64,000 nt of DNA from Prorocentrum cordatum (Eukaryota > Sar > Dinophyceae > Prorocentrales > Prorocentraceae). The first letter of the stretch is position 1, and each line of letters starts with the position of its first letter. The notes below the pieces were generated by a model. That model saw nothing but the letters and a program-made list of their open reading frames with translations. It was not told the DNA's origin and did no database searches. Location of the stretch: contig CAUYUJ010015704.1 in assembly GCA_963575745.1 (NCBI GenBank), positions 692,840 through 756,839 on the forward strand. The letters are read 5' to 3'. The position numbers were made by a program, and so were the translations under genes. Positions 51,606 to 62,419 of the stretch are shown in pieces.

Positions 51606-52244
51606 ACATTCCTTCATCAGGAGAGACATAGACAGGCACACATAAACGTCGGTGCCCAGGAACAGATGAGAAAATTCTGGACATGGAGAGGGGCACAACA
51701 ATCACAAAGATGCGGAGAGAGCGTTGGGATCCTGGAATTTGCGCGTGTTTGTATGTGTCTCCCTGGGTTCCTTTACTTCTGGCCTTGCGTCGCCTCTGTC
51801 ATCCCTCTGCGCGCGCGCTCCCGCGTGAGCACGGAGGGAAGGAGGGAGAGAGGGAGGGGCGAGTCGGGCCCTTGTACGAAAGGTCTTCGGCTGGTGAAGC
51901 AGTTGGCGACAAGGATAAGTGAGGAGAGACGGATGCGGTCGGAAACTTTTGGTCAGCGTGTCGCGCCGCCGGTCTTGGCCCACCACGATTCGGCGCGACA
52001 CGCTGTCCACTTCCTGGCCCCCGGGCGTCCACTTCACGAGCTTTTCCCAGTCTCCCGCCCCGCGGAGCGGAGCGACACGCTATCCGCTCGCTGGGCATAG
52101 CGTGTCGCCTTTGCCGCCGCGGCAACACGTTGAGCAAGAGTTCTTGATTGTGGGGAGGGCAGACGACTCTCGAGGGAAGAACGGGGATGAGGTCCCGCCC
52201 GGCCCCCACAGCGGGCACCTGAGGGAGGTGCTCGCAGAGGGGGG
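51606..52244. other. Unassigned DNA with AGCGTGTCGC inverted repeats
   Basis: No gene recognised. The word 'agcgtgtcgc' occurs at about 51,956 and 52,099 on this strand, and its inverse 'gcgacacgct' at about 51,995 and 52,072, so these could pair. Confidence 0.45.
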
Positions 52245-52460
52245 CGGGGAATTGGGTGGAGGAGGAGGAGGGGGAGGAGGAGGAGGAGGAGGAGGAGGAG
52301 GAGGAGGAGGAGGAGGAGGAGACGTGAAGAGGAGGGGGGGAGGGAGGCTGGAGGAGCAGGATGAGGAGGGATGGGTGGAGGGGTGGAGGGAGGGAGAAGT
52401 GGAAGGCGGGAGGGAGGGGGGGAGGGAGGGGAGCGGTGGAGGGAGGGAAAAGGGCACAGG
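52245..52460. repeat. (GGA)n/GGGA purine tract
   Basis: About 215 bp of nearly uninterrupted G/A on this strand. Poly-Gly, poly-Glu, poly-Ser or poly-Pro frames are artefacts. Confidence 0.9.
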
Positions 52461-53689
52461 ACGCCCTGGAGCTGGTACGCGAGCACCTCTTCCACATCAT
52501 CGGGCAGCGGGGCAGCACCACCTTTGCCACGGGGACGGCCGTGGTCCAGATATCCCTCTTCCAGGCCTCTTGATCCTCTTCTCTCCTCGCTCGCCCCCCC
52601 CAGGACCCAGTCGGCAGGGGGACATGGCTACCACGCCCCTGGGGGGCCGCGAGTCGTTTCTTCTTGTTGCTTCATGGCAGCTGCTAGTTTGACCCCCCCC
52701 CCCGGGTCTTTCCGCCCCAGAGGGGGGGGGGCGTGTCCTCGGGGACCCGAATGCGCGCAGCGCCTCAGCGCCTCAGGAGGCGAGGATCAATCCAGGATCA
52801 AGGTTTGTTCCAGGCCATTGTGTGCCCCCAGGGGCGCCTTCGTGGCCACGGCTGGATCGGGCTCAACATGCTGCCCAGAATGTGCACCTGCTTGGGACAG
52901 ACTTTCCCGGGAGGGCCCAGTCCTCCGACGTAGATGTTCACAGCAGGTTTTGGCGGTGTTCCGAGATTTGTTCGGCATCCGCGGGGCCGGTGTCGGGCCC
53001 CGGGGCCATCAGACGCGGACCAGGGATGAACATCTCGAGTAGGAGATCGGCTGCAGAGTCGATGCATCCCAGAAACTGGTGTCTTCGTCGAGTGTGCGAA
53101 ACTGTGTAACATGTCCGTAGATCTACGAAGATGTTGTGTATGTTTCGTAGAGTCTACGATGCAATTTTGGTACACCAATTTTGCAGTCGATCTCCTACTC
53201 GAACAATTAGACACGTAAAACAAAGGTGTCGTCTTCGCATACATTGGCGCGTAAGCTGCCCGCGTAAGGTCGCGCGTAAGCGCCCCCGATTCCAATGTGG
53301 CGGCCGCGCTGGCGGCCCGCGTAAGCTGCGTTGCAGGGTCGCCATGCCATCTCGCGTAAGACCCGTTTCCTCTCGTCGCCCGCTTTCCGTTGGGGAAGGT
53401 GTCGGAAGCGCGAGGGGAACCAAACTCGCGGCGGCGGCATCGGGCCAGATGTCAGTGTTTCTTCCCCCTTCTGCTCCACCTCCTGGTTGATCTTCCCAAA
53501 GCTGTTGGCGTCGCGTGCGCTGGATGCGAGGGGTTCTAGCCAGTTTGCACATTCGCACAGCGTTGCAAATTCTCCTGCTCTTCCCCCTGCCCCCAAGACC
53601 CCCATCCAGAGCGTCATCTTAGCTCCTTTTCCATGCCGCGTCCATCCAGCCCTGCCAGGTGGGGTCCGAGTAGATAGGGTCGGAGGGAC
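52461..53689. other. Unassigned DNA with CGCGTAAG words
   Basis: No gene recognised. Between 53,250 and 53,360 the word 'cgcgtaag' occurs five times at irregular spacing. Near 53,120-53,160 'gtagatctacgaag' and 'cgtagagtctacgatg' form small palindromes. Confidence 0.4.
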
Positions 53690-53850
53690 GCGCCGCCTCG
53701 CAGATGCATGGGCGATACGGCTCGAAGTAGAAACCGATTTTCTCCACGCCGACGTCGCCGATGCATTGCCGATGTATCGTCTATGCATCGACGATGCGGC
53801 GCCATCCTCCGACCCGCTCTTCTCGGACCCCCGTTTGGGAGGCCTCTTGC
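53690..53850. repeat. Palindromic GATGCATC-type repeat, copy 2
   Basis: Contains 'gccgatgcattgccgatg', 'tatgcatcgacgatgcgg' and 'cgccatcctccgacccg', the counterpart of 14,335-14,460. The central palindrome is imperfect here. Confidence 0.7.
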
Positions 53851-53884
53851 CTGGCCGTGGCGACACGGGCCCCGTTCCCAAGGC

Positions 53885-54118
53885 CCAAAACAGGAGGAGA
53901 AGGAGGAGGAGGAGCAGGAGGAGGAGAAGCTGGATGGGGGATCGAGGGAGGAAGGGAGGAGGATCGAGGAGGAGGTGGAGGAGGAAGAGGAGGAGAAGGA
54001 GGAAGGGGCAGGTGGAGGGGGAGGGGGAGGGAGGGAGGGAGGGAGGGGGAGGGAGGAGAGGGAGGGAGGGATGAAAGGGAGGAAAGGGAGGAAAGAGAGG
54101 GAGGGAGGGAGGTTGGTT
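53885..54118. repeat. GGA/GGGA purine tract
   Basis: About 230 bp of G/A with GGAG and GGGA words. No coding meaning. Confidence 0.9.
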
Positions 54119-55594
54119 TCTTTGCTTGGTGCCTGGAGAGGCGAGTACTGGCGGAATTGCGGGCACAACATCCTTGTTGGTCGCCCCCCGGGCGGGCGCG
54201 CCCCGTCCCGTGGCGTCCCGACAGGCCTGGCGCGTGCCCCACCTGCCACAAGAGTCCGAGAACGTGGGCGGCGGGCGGACGAGGGGCGGAAGGCCACGTG
54301 GCGGCGATAGAGACCCCCCACCGCATCGAAAGCCCAACACAGCACAGCATGGAAGCAGCATCATTCCCGAAGGGCCGGCCATGAGTGGCCCTGCCCCCAG
54401 CCTGGCCACTACAGAGCGATCCACAGCTGAGCAATGTGTCACCGGCCATGGCCGTTCCAGCCCGAAGCCCGGGCCGGAGACCCATTCCTGAAACGCTCCG
54501 GTGGGGATGTGCGGAGCAGGCGCGGGCCGCCTGAGGGGCTGAGGGGGGAGCGTAAATTGATCCAGCCCGGCCTCGGTGAGGTCCCGTGAGGGATGCCGCG
54601 ATTTTCCCGTGCTGCGGGGGACAGGAAGTGTGGATCCGCCCCGGACGATAGAAGGCCTGCTCGGGCGGGAAGGGAGGCGGGGGTAGGATAGTGATCGCTC
54701 TGCCACGTCACCCTGCCTGGTCTCGCCTGTCCGTTACAGGAGGGGAAGGAGGGAGAGAGGGGCAGGAGAGGAGGAGGGGGAGGAGATGCCAGATAGAGGG
54801 GGTGCGAGAGGCAGTGGGAGGTGAGGGGTCGTCGCTCCGACTCGCCCCGCGTTGCCCCCTTGTTTCGCTCTCGCCTGGGAGCCGTTTCTAGCGAGCCCAG
54901 GCCCAGCGCGCAGCAGAGGCGTCCAGGTCCTTTGCTCACACGGCCCCCGCCTGGTAATCAGCTTCTCCCGCGCGCGCAGCAAGAAGTTGCCTCAGGAGGC
55001 CTTCTCAGCTCGCGCATTCTCTGGCCCCGCGGAACCTCGAGCGTTCGGCCACCAGGGCCCGGCATTGCTCCAGCGCGTGACGTGCGTCCCCCCGGGGATG
55101 TCCTAGTCGCACCAATGCAGTGTTGCCGCTTCGCCAGCGATGTCTGACCTTCTTTGTTCATCAGCCGGATGCGATGCGCACTGTGTTTCGCCAGTGAACG
55201 CTGCCCCTAGAGAGCCATCCAGGACGGGCCGGCCTTGTGGGCGCTCACGAGACAGGGGTCGGGTTCTGGTGAGGTTGAAACCCCTTCGCCTTCGCTTCCC
55301 CACACGGCAAATCTAATCTTTCCACCGAGGGAGCATCTCTAGTGATCGCAGTGCATACGATGTGGGGCAGCTGTGGGCCCGCCGGAACACTGCCCCATCG
55401 ATATTTGATTCGCAAGCGGTCCAGAGGGCGGCCCTTTTTCGTAGCCACGTCTAAGATCGCCCCGCCTGCGCCCGAAAACGCCCAGCCCAGGTCTGCCCCA
55501 GCCACGGCTTCACTCCGCCAAACAAGCGCCTCCAAGAATGCGAGGCCCCATTCGTGGCACTGGGCGTCCAGCTTTTCCTCCGACCCCGGCGCGA
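54119..55594. other. Unassigned DNA
   Basis: No gene, array or conserved module seen in these 1.5 kb, apart from a short purine stretch at 54,735-54,790. Overlapping open frames on both strands reflect high GC. Confidence 0.4.
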
Positions 55595-55855
55595 ATGCAG
55601 GAGCGGAGGGAGAGGAGGAGGCGGAGGAGGAGGAGGAGGACCACGAAGGTAAGGATGATGAGGAGGAGGAGGAGGAGGAGGAACAAAAGGAGGAGGAGGA
55701 GGAGAAGGAGGAACAGGACGAGGAGGACTAGGAGGACGAGGAGGAGGAGGAGGAGGAGAAGGAGGAGGGTTGGAGAAGGGTTGGAGGAGGAGGAGGAGGA
55801 GGAGGAGAAGGACGAGATGAGGACAAGGAGGAGGAGGAGGAGGATAACAAGTGTA
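55595..55855. repeat. GGA purine tract
   Basis: About 260 bp dominated by GGA, with 'ggttggag' interruptions that divide it into smaller blocks. Confidence 0.9.
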
Positions 55856-55929
55856 AACCCAAGATCCATGTAGGAATAATTCCTCCCTCCAAGCTCCCTT
55901 TTCAAAGGCGCGTACAATGGTCAATTCCG

Positions 55930-56620
55930 CTCAGGGAAGTGCCCCGTTGGGAGCCAGACGTTGGAAGATCCTGAAGCGTGCCGAAACACCATTCTCGCAA
56001 CTGCAACGAACCAATTTGACTGTTGCGTATATTGACCATCTCGAATCTGGCAAGAAAACCATTCGAGCCGACCTAACTGTTGGGCCTGACAACCCTTAAC
56101 CGTTCCAAGAGAGAGTTTCTGGTACGTTAACCTTGGGAACCCTTGGTACTCCTTGCAAATTCTTGAAACGAAAGCGCGTGGTGCTAAGGCGAGAGCAACA
56201 TTCTTATATCTAACCGCCCTGAATATGTAAACGTCTTGTATTGTGTGCAACGAATGCGCGCGGCGCTAAGGCGATCATAACACATTCTGAAGACGGCAAG
56301 CTAGAATCCGTGAAGGGTTTGTAAATGTTTAAGACGAGTGTGTGTGTGTGTGTGTGTGTGCGGTGATACGGCGCGGGGCATATTTTGAAGACGGCCCGCC
56401 GTCCATCCGTGAAACCAGTGGCAATGTTAACACGGATGTGCGCGGTGCTACAGTTAGAACCACAGTTTGAAAGCGGCCCGCCCTCAGTTCGTGAAACTTC
56501 TGCCCCATCCGTGAAGTTCTTGCAGAGCTTTAAGACGAATGTGCGCGGCGCTACGGCCAGAGCCACGTTGTGGAAGCGGCCCACCCTGAATGTGCGAACA
56601 AGCATACGCTTCAAACTCAC
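55930..56620 (+). repeat. ~100-bp dispersed tandem repeat, direct copy (~6 decayed units)
   Basis: Units hold 'aagacgaatgtgcgcggcgc', 'tacggccagagccac' and 'gaaagcggcccgccctc', with 'ccgtgaa' between. They are inverted relative to 35,940-36,135. A GT run at 56,337-56,360 expanded in one unit at the place where others have 'gaatgtgcgcgg'. Confidence 0.7.
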
Positions 56621-56699
56621 AAATAGTGAACATATCTCAGGCGAAACGCTTGGCCCGCCCTTCCGACTGGCTTCGGGGTGCGGCGACAGGGAGGATTCA

Positions 56700-56935
56700 T
56701 TCATCCGGAAAAGGGTTGGAGGGAGGGAGGGAGGGACGGGTGGACGGGGGGAGGGAGGGCGGGAGGGAAGGAGAGAGGGAGGGACAGAGGGAGAGAAGGA
56801 TGGATGGAGGGAGGGAGGGAGGGAGGAGGAGGAGGGGGAGGAGGAGGAGGAGGACGAGGAGGAGGACGAGGAGGAACAGGAACAGGAGGATAATGGGGTG
56901 GGGGAGGAGGGGGAGGAACGGCAGACAAGGCACGG
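56700..56935. repeat. GGGA/GGA purine tract
   Basis: Almost pure G/A with GGGAGGGA then GGAGGA words; simple sequence. Confidence 0.9.
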
Positions 56936-57239
56936 ATTGCGCAATCGGGTAGTCCCGCGTCGCTTGTTGGCGGGGCGCCTTTAGGGCGTGGAGCGCCTCC
57001 CTGGAAGCCGCCATGTGGATTGCCTCTTGGGGGCCCCCAACTGGTGTGCTGACCACACGGTATGGTGGGTCCATGTGGGTTCGGGGTCGTCGCGCGGCGT
57101 TGGGACTTAGGTCGTTTTCTGAGGACATCTCGGGCGACTGGAGCCTCCGAGGTCCCACGACCGTGCGGTGACGGACCGCGCGGTGAGGTCGTTGGGGATT
57201 CCAGGGTCACCACGCGGTCCGTCACTTCGCGGTGTTGTG
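56936..57239. other. Unassigned DNA
   Basis: No gene or well-defined repeat recognised. The word 'accacacggt' and inverse-like 'accgcgcggt', 'accacgcggt' occur several times. Confidence 0.35.
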
Positions 57240-57345
57240 GCCTTGCAGTTCCGTTTTGGGGGCCTTCCGAGGACAGCCTAAATCACAGTCGAGCTTGACG
57301 AGTGCGTTGACCTCGCGAATTCAAGCCGAAGGAGGGAGGAACCCT
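57240..57345 (+). repeat. ~100-bp dispersed repeat, copy 1
   Basis: Shares 'ccgttttgggggccttc'-like text, 'acagtcgagcttgacgag' and 'ttcaagccgaaggagg' with 61,370-61,475 in the same order and orientation. Confidence 0.6.
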
Positions 57346-58010
57346 CCGACACCAAATACTCGACGCGGAGATCCCCATATATGCATCTCATGTTGATGGC
57401 ACACTTCGCTAGGAGACAGTGTTCTTTTCAGTATCTGATCCGAGTGTCAGCGAATACATGTGGAAGACGAGGGCGCGAGAGACGCCAACGACTACGACGA
57501 CTTCGGCTACTTCCTCCTTCCTTCCTCCTCCTCCTCCTCCTTCTCCTCCTCTTCTCGTCCTTTTCCTCTGGACACCCATCAGGAGAATCCACCCATGGAG
57601 ACGAGAATGCCAAGGAATCTCGCAACGGGTAAACCCAAACACCCGAGAACCGCGAGCAGCGAAGCTCGAGCCAGGAGCCTCGAACCTCGATCCTCTGGCC
57701 TCGGCCACCCGAGTTGCCCGCTTGTCCCCCTTCCACATCCGTCCTCCTCCTCCTACTCTTCCCTCTTCATCCACCTTCTCCTCCTACTAATCCTTTCTCT
57801 TCGCCATCCCTCCTCTGTTTCCCTTCACCACCTCCTCCTCCAGCTCCTCCGCTGTCTCATGTTCTGTCTTCTCCTTCACCTCTTCTCGCAATCTGAGCAC
57901 CGTGGGATGCTCGAGCCAGCGCTCCGCCTGAGAGCTCCTTACGGCCTGCTTTGGACGCAGACGAGTCCGCCGACCGATGCCGACGAGGCCAGGGGCTTTG
58001 TGCATCAATT
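57346..58010. other. Unassigned, pyrimidine-rich DNA
   Basis: 57,515-57,565 and 57,740-57,880 are CT-rich. No gene recognised; the + strand frames are Ser/Leu/Pro-rich. Confidence 0.4.
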
Positions 58011-58014
58011 CTAG

Positions 58015-58765
58015 AGCAAACTATGCGGCCAGGGGCTCGCGCAGCTGACAAGGCCAGAGTCTCATCACAGGAAGCTATCTTCTGGAACGCGTGAACTGGG
58101 TGGCCAGGGGCACGCGCAGCTGGCAAGGCCAGAGGCTCCCGCCGTCAATTCAGAACAAACTGAGCAGTCAGCGGCACGCACATTTTCCTCCTCTTCTGCC
58201 TCCTGATATCAATTTTAGTCCCCTGCACGCCGCTCCCAACAGTAATGCTCGTCGTCCTTGTCGATGCCGTCGTCATGGCCGTCTTCCCTTGCAGACACCC
58301 TTACGGCTCCCCATGGGATGGTGTAGCCCGCGCCCCACCACCGAACCAGGCAAGCCACCTGAGACATCCTCGCAATCCGAGACCCTTGTGGTGATGAAGC
58401 AAGCGCCTCGTCTGAGACATCCCCAGGATCGGTTTAGACCGCAAACGAGCCTGACCGCCGAAGCAGGCGAACCACCCGAAACGTCCTCGCCATCTGGGAC
58501 CCTCGGGATTCTGAAACCAACGCCTCGCCTGAGACATCTTCAGAATTTGCCTAGGCACCGAAACTAGCAAACCGCCTCAGGCATCCTCCGAAACCAGCGC
58601 TTTGCCTGAGACATCCTCGCAAACTGCTCCGAAAGCAGAGCATGTTGAGCACGCAGACAAGCAAACCGCCTGAGACATCCCCACACTCTGACCGCAAACG
58701 TGCCCGTGCAATATCCCCTGACGCCCTCGCTCGGGGAGGCTGAAACCAGCGCCTCGCCTGAGGCA
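58015..58765 (+). repeat. Dispersed 'GCCTCGCCTGAGACATCC' module, copy 1
   Basis: The word 'cgcctcgcctgagacatc' or close variants occurs at about 58,410, 58,520, 58,590 and 58,750, with 'caaaccgcctgagacatcc' between. An earlier part repeats 'ggccaggggc(t/a)cgcgcagc' about 82 bp apart. It leads directly into the ATC microsatellite, exactly as copy 2 does at 60.7 kb. One frame reads SPETSS repeatedly, so it could be a decayed repetitive coding region. Confidence 0.65.
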
Positions 58766-58766
58766 T

Positions 58767-58775
58767 CCATCGTAG

Positions 58776-58847
<72 letters not shown>

Positions 58848-59520
58848 ACATCATCATCATCATCATCATCATCAGAATCAGAATCATCATCATCAGCAGC
58901 ATCAGCATCAGCATCAGCATCAGCATCATCATCATCATCATCAGCAGCATCAGCATCAGCAGCAGCAGCACCAGCAGCATCAGCATCAGCATCCGCAGCA
59001 TCAGCATCAGCATCAGCATCAGCATCAGCATCAGCATCAGCACCATCTGCACCATTATCAGCACCATCAGCATCATCAGCAGCATCAGCATCAACAGCAG
59101 CATCATCATCATTACCAGCATTCGCATCGTCATCATCATTAGTGCGGCCGTCGTCATCATCAGCAGCAGCATTATCTCGATCACCAACGGCATCATCAGC
59201 ATCAGCAGCATCATCAGCATCAACATCACCATCATCACCGTCACTTTTATCATCATCATCATCACCATCACCATCACCAACACCAACACCAACACCATCA
59301 TCAACATCAGCATCGTCCTTATCGTCGTCATCATCAGCATCGCCATGGTCATCATCACCAACATCCTCATCTGCATCAGCATCGCCACCGGCACCGCCAT
59401 CATCAGCATCCTCAGCATCGTCATCATCATCACCACAATCATCATGATCAGTATCATCCGCGGCAGCATCGGTATCACCATCAGTATCATCATCTTCAGC
59501 ATACGCATCACCGTCATATC
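58767..59520. repeat. Large (ATC)n/(CAGCAT)n microsatellite, ~750 bp
   Basis: A pure ATC run at the left turns into CAGCAT, CACCAT and mixed triplets. The triplet period is kept throughout, so frames on either strand give poly-Ile, poly-Met, poly-Ser or poly-His peptides of up to ~300 codons. These are not genes. Confidence 0.95.
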
Positions 59521-59785
59521 ATAACCTTCGTAGGGGCCTTGGTGCAGAGGAGGAGGAGGAGGAGGTTGGCGAGAGGGTGTGTGGGTGGGTCCTCGGCGCG
59601 GTCGGAGTAATGATTATTCACTGCGTGGAGCTCCCCAAGTGTGCATGTCATACTTCTGTAGATTCTCGCTGAAGAGCTCTGTCTGTGAACATCTGGTTGT
59701 GAGAGCGAGTCGGCGTGGACGACGGGCGCGACAACGACGACAGCGACAGCGAGGTCTTCAGTGATTGCAGCGGGCATATTCTAGG
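59521..59785. other. Unassigned DNA between microsatellites
   Basis: No gene recognised. It includes a short GGA run at 59,547-59,565. Confidence 0.35.
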
Positions 59786-59789
59786 AAAT

Positions 59790-60370
59790 ACGAGGGAAGC
59801 ACACGTGGAAGAGCGAGTGGGCATTCGACCACTGAGTGAGTCTGAGCATGTGTGATCTGAGTGGTTCTGAACGTGAATGAACCCAGGTCTGTTTGTATGT
59901 GAGTGCCAGTGGGTTCTTGGTATGAGAGTCTGAGTACGAGTGGGTCTGGAATTTGTAAATCTGAGTATGAGTGCGTCCGAGTGAGAGTGAGTCTGAGTGT
60001 GGGTAGGTCTGGTGTGACTGGGTATGATCATAAGTATACAATTACGGGTCTGAGTCTGTGAATGGGTTCGGGTACGAGTGAGTCTGGCTACGATTGAACA
60101 TGAGGGTGTGTGCATCTGAGTGCGCGTGATTTTGAGTGTGAGTAAGTCTGGGTGTGAGTGCGTCTGGGTCTGCGTATGATGAGCACGAAACGAGTCTGAG
60201 CTGGTCTGAGTACGAGTGTGTCTGACTACGAGTGAGTATGAGGGTGGGTGGATGCAAGTGTGAGTGAGTCTGGGTGTGCGCAAGTTTGGGTGCGAGTGAG
60301 TATGAGTATAAGTATGATGGGTACTTGTCTAAGTATGATTGGGTCTGGTCTGAGCGCGAGTGAGTCCGAG
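59790..60370. repeat. GAGTGNGTCTGNGTGTGA-type minisatellite
   Basis: About 580 bp of 'gtgagtctgagtgtgagt'-like words, period 6-24 bp, heavily diverged. His/Thr/Ser-rich frames on the minus strand are by-products. Confidence 0.85.
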
Positions 60371-60384
60371 CATAATTGAGTCTG

Positions 60385-60720
60385 GGGCATCCTCACAATC
60401 TGGCCCCCCTGTGGTGCGAAAGCCAGCGCCTCGCCCGAGACATCCTCAGAATCTGCTATGCACACAGTTGAGTCTGGCCAGCATAACAGACAAACCACTC
60501 GAGACAACCTCGTAACCAGTGCCCCCTCGAGTGCGACAGCCAGCGCTTCGCCCGAGACATCCTCAGATTCTGCTCCGAAAGTGGAGGATGTCGAGGGCAC
60601 AAACAGGCAAACCGGTCGAGACACCCCCTCCATTTTGGCGCGAACGGAGGAGTGAGATACCCCCTGGGGGCTCCCCTTGGGGGTGCTGAAACCCGCGCCT
60701 CGCTCGAGACATCCGCAGCA
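60385..60720 (+). repeat. Dispersed 'GCCTCGCCTGAGACATCC' module, copy 2
   Basis: 'agcgcctcgcccgagacatc' near 60,425, 'cagcgcttcgcccgagacat' near 60,540 and 'gcgcctcgctcgagacatcc' near 60,695. It is followed by an ATC run at 60,726, the same arrangement as copy 1. Confidence 0.65.
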
Positions 60721-60723
60721 TTT

Positions 60724-60731
60724 GGTCAGCC

Positions 60732-60762
<31 letters not shown>

Positions 60763-60955
60763 GCAGCAGCATCATCACCATCTTTACCACCACCATCATC
60801 ACCGTCATCATCATCATCATAATATAACATAACACCGCCTAACATAACATATCGGTAACCTAACAATGCAAACCATATCATAGCACAACATAACATATCA
60901 TACCATAACATCCCATATCATACAGTACCATAACATACCATACCATACCATGAGG
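60724..60955. repeat. (ATC)n then (CATAA)n/(CATAC)n simple repeats
   Basis: ATC triplets to about 60,820, then 'cataacataacatat'-type pentamers and a final 'accataccataccat' run to 60,952. Confidence 0.9.
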
Positions 60956-61009
60956 AAGAAGAGGACGCGGGAGGGTGAATGAGTTGGCGCGATTGGAGAA
61001 CAGCAATAA

Positions 61010-61345
61010 CCCCATCTTTGTGATATGGGGAACAAGAACCCCATCCTGTGGATATGGGGAATAAAGAGAGCCTCATTCTCTGGATGTGGGGATCAAGAAT
61101 CAAGAACCCCATCACTTGTATATGGAGAATAACAAGAACCTCATCCTTTGGATATGGTGAGCATGTGACCCTGGGTGGGAGGAGGAGAGGGAAGAGGAGG
61201 AGGCGGAGGAGGAGGCGGAGGGAGGTGATTGGGTGGGTCCTTGGCGCGGTCAGACAAGAAACCTTTTTTCTTTGGATATGGGAAGCGGCGCCCCATCCTC
61301 TGGATATGGGTAATAACAAGAACCCCATTTCCTTAGGCTATGGGG
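61010..61345. repeat. ~35-bp 'aagaaccccatcctgtggatatgggg' type minisatellite
   Basis: About eight units of 'aacaagaaccccatcct' plus 'tggatatggggaat', some separated by unrelated DNA, including a purine run at 61,175-61,225. Confidence 0.8.
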
Positions 61346-61369
61346 AGTAAGCTGTGTTTACTGAGCGGC

Positions 61370-61475
61370 CCTGGACGTTTTTTCCGGTTTCTTTTGGGGC
61401 GCTTGCTGAGGGCAGCTTGGGTTACAGTCGAACTTGGTGAGCAGGGCGACCTTACCAGCTCAAGCCGTAGGAGGA
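61370..61475 (+). repeat. ~100-bp dispersed repeat, copy 2
   Basis: Counterpart of 57,240-57,345: 'ggtttcttttggggcgctt', 'acagtcgaacttggtgag' and 'ctcaagccgtaggagg'. Confidence 0.6.
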
Positions 61476-62419
61476 TCATTCGCCTGCTAATGGGGGCCAG
61501 TCTTATAGGAGTCAGGAACAAGTGAGTTTGATTCTTGTATGTCTCGGTGCCGTAATCGTTTCAACGGATACATAGTTCTGAGCGTTCCCTGGGCAATTCC
61601 TATGTAAATGCTTCACCCGGGCCAGTAACAGTCTCAGAAGTTATGGTTTCCTTAGTTTGCCCTCCGCTGGCATCTGACCCGCAGGAGTCTGGCCCACACT
61701 AGCAGGCGACTGAGTGGAAAATGCGCCCCGACCCCCAAGACTTGCGTTGACTGAGCGGCCCGTGGCGTTTACGGAGCAGTGCTGCCCTGTGCGGTTCCTC
61801 AATTGAATGAGTTTCCTGGCCGGCTCCACCTGCAGGGGTTCTTTTGGTGATGGTGGTTCTGCGGTCCCGTATCAAGGGTGCCCTTGTGTCTTGTGTATCG
61901 CGCTTCGCGTCCTCTGCACTCCTGAGGGCAGGAGGGCGCCGCTCTTCTTCGGGGGTCCGTGTTGCCCTCGGAAGAGCCATGAAGAGCCCTGTGTCCTCTC
62001 GCGTACCCTCCCCTGTCAAAGTCGACCGTGTTTTCCGAGGGGAAAATCCTGTGGAAACCTTGCCGAGGAGGGCATGAGAAATTGACCTTGGATGAATCTC
62101 AGGAGGGGAGAAAACACACATGCATAAAAATTTGTCGATTCCCAGGAAAATATGGGAAACTATGGGGAGTGGGGGGGGAGACTACAATCCAGATTACCCT
62201 GGCGAAGAACCCAACCCATTCAATGCGCGTGGAAAACATCAGCCAGACCGCTCAATGCACAAGAATTTGTCATGGAGTTCCGCAATACCCCTGGGAACTT
62301 CGCCGGGACTAGGCTCAGCGCGCACTCACGCAACTCAGTCAAGTTGGCAGCCCGCTCTGGCAGCGGACTCCCTGGGAAAAGGAGACGGTTTCTGTCACCG
62401 GAGCCTTGTGCGCTCCAAA
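61476..62419. other. Unassigned DNA
   Basis: No gene, RNA or clear repeat recognised over about 940 bp. Composition is closer to average than the surrounding repeats, so this would be a reasonable place to look for transcripts. Confidence 0.4.

Noticed and set aside
55917-56099. 60-codon ORF with normal-looking composition
   Set aside because: It lies within the ~100-bp dispersed repeat region, and its frame is not kept in other units.
58564-59524. ~300-codon poly-Met and poly-Ile frames
   Set aside because: They are the ATC microsatellite read as protein.
61440-61475. 'gctcaagccgtag' as a spliced-leader fragment
   Set aside because: The order of parts is wrong (the leader end before its beginning) and the middle is missing; the text is explained by the dispersed repeat shared with 57.3 kb.
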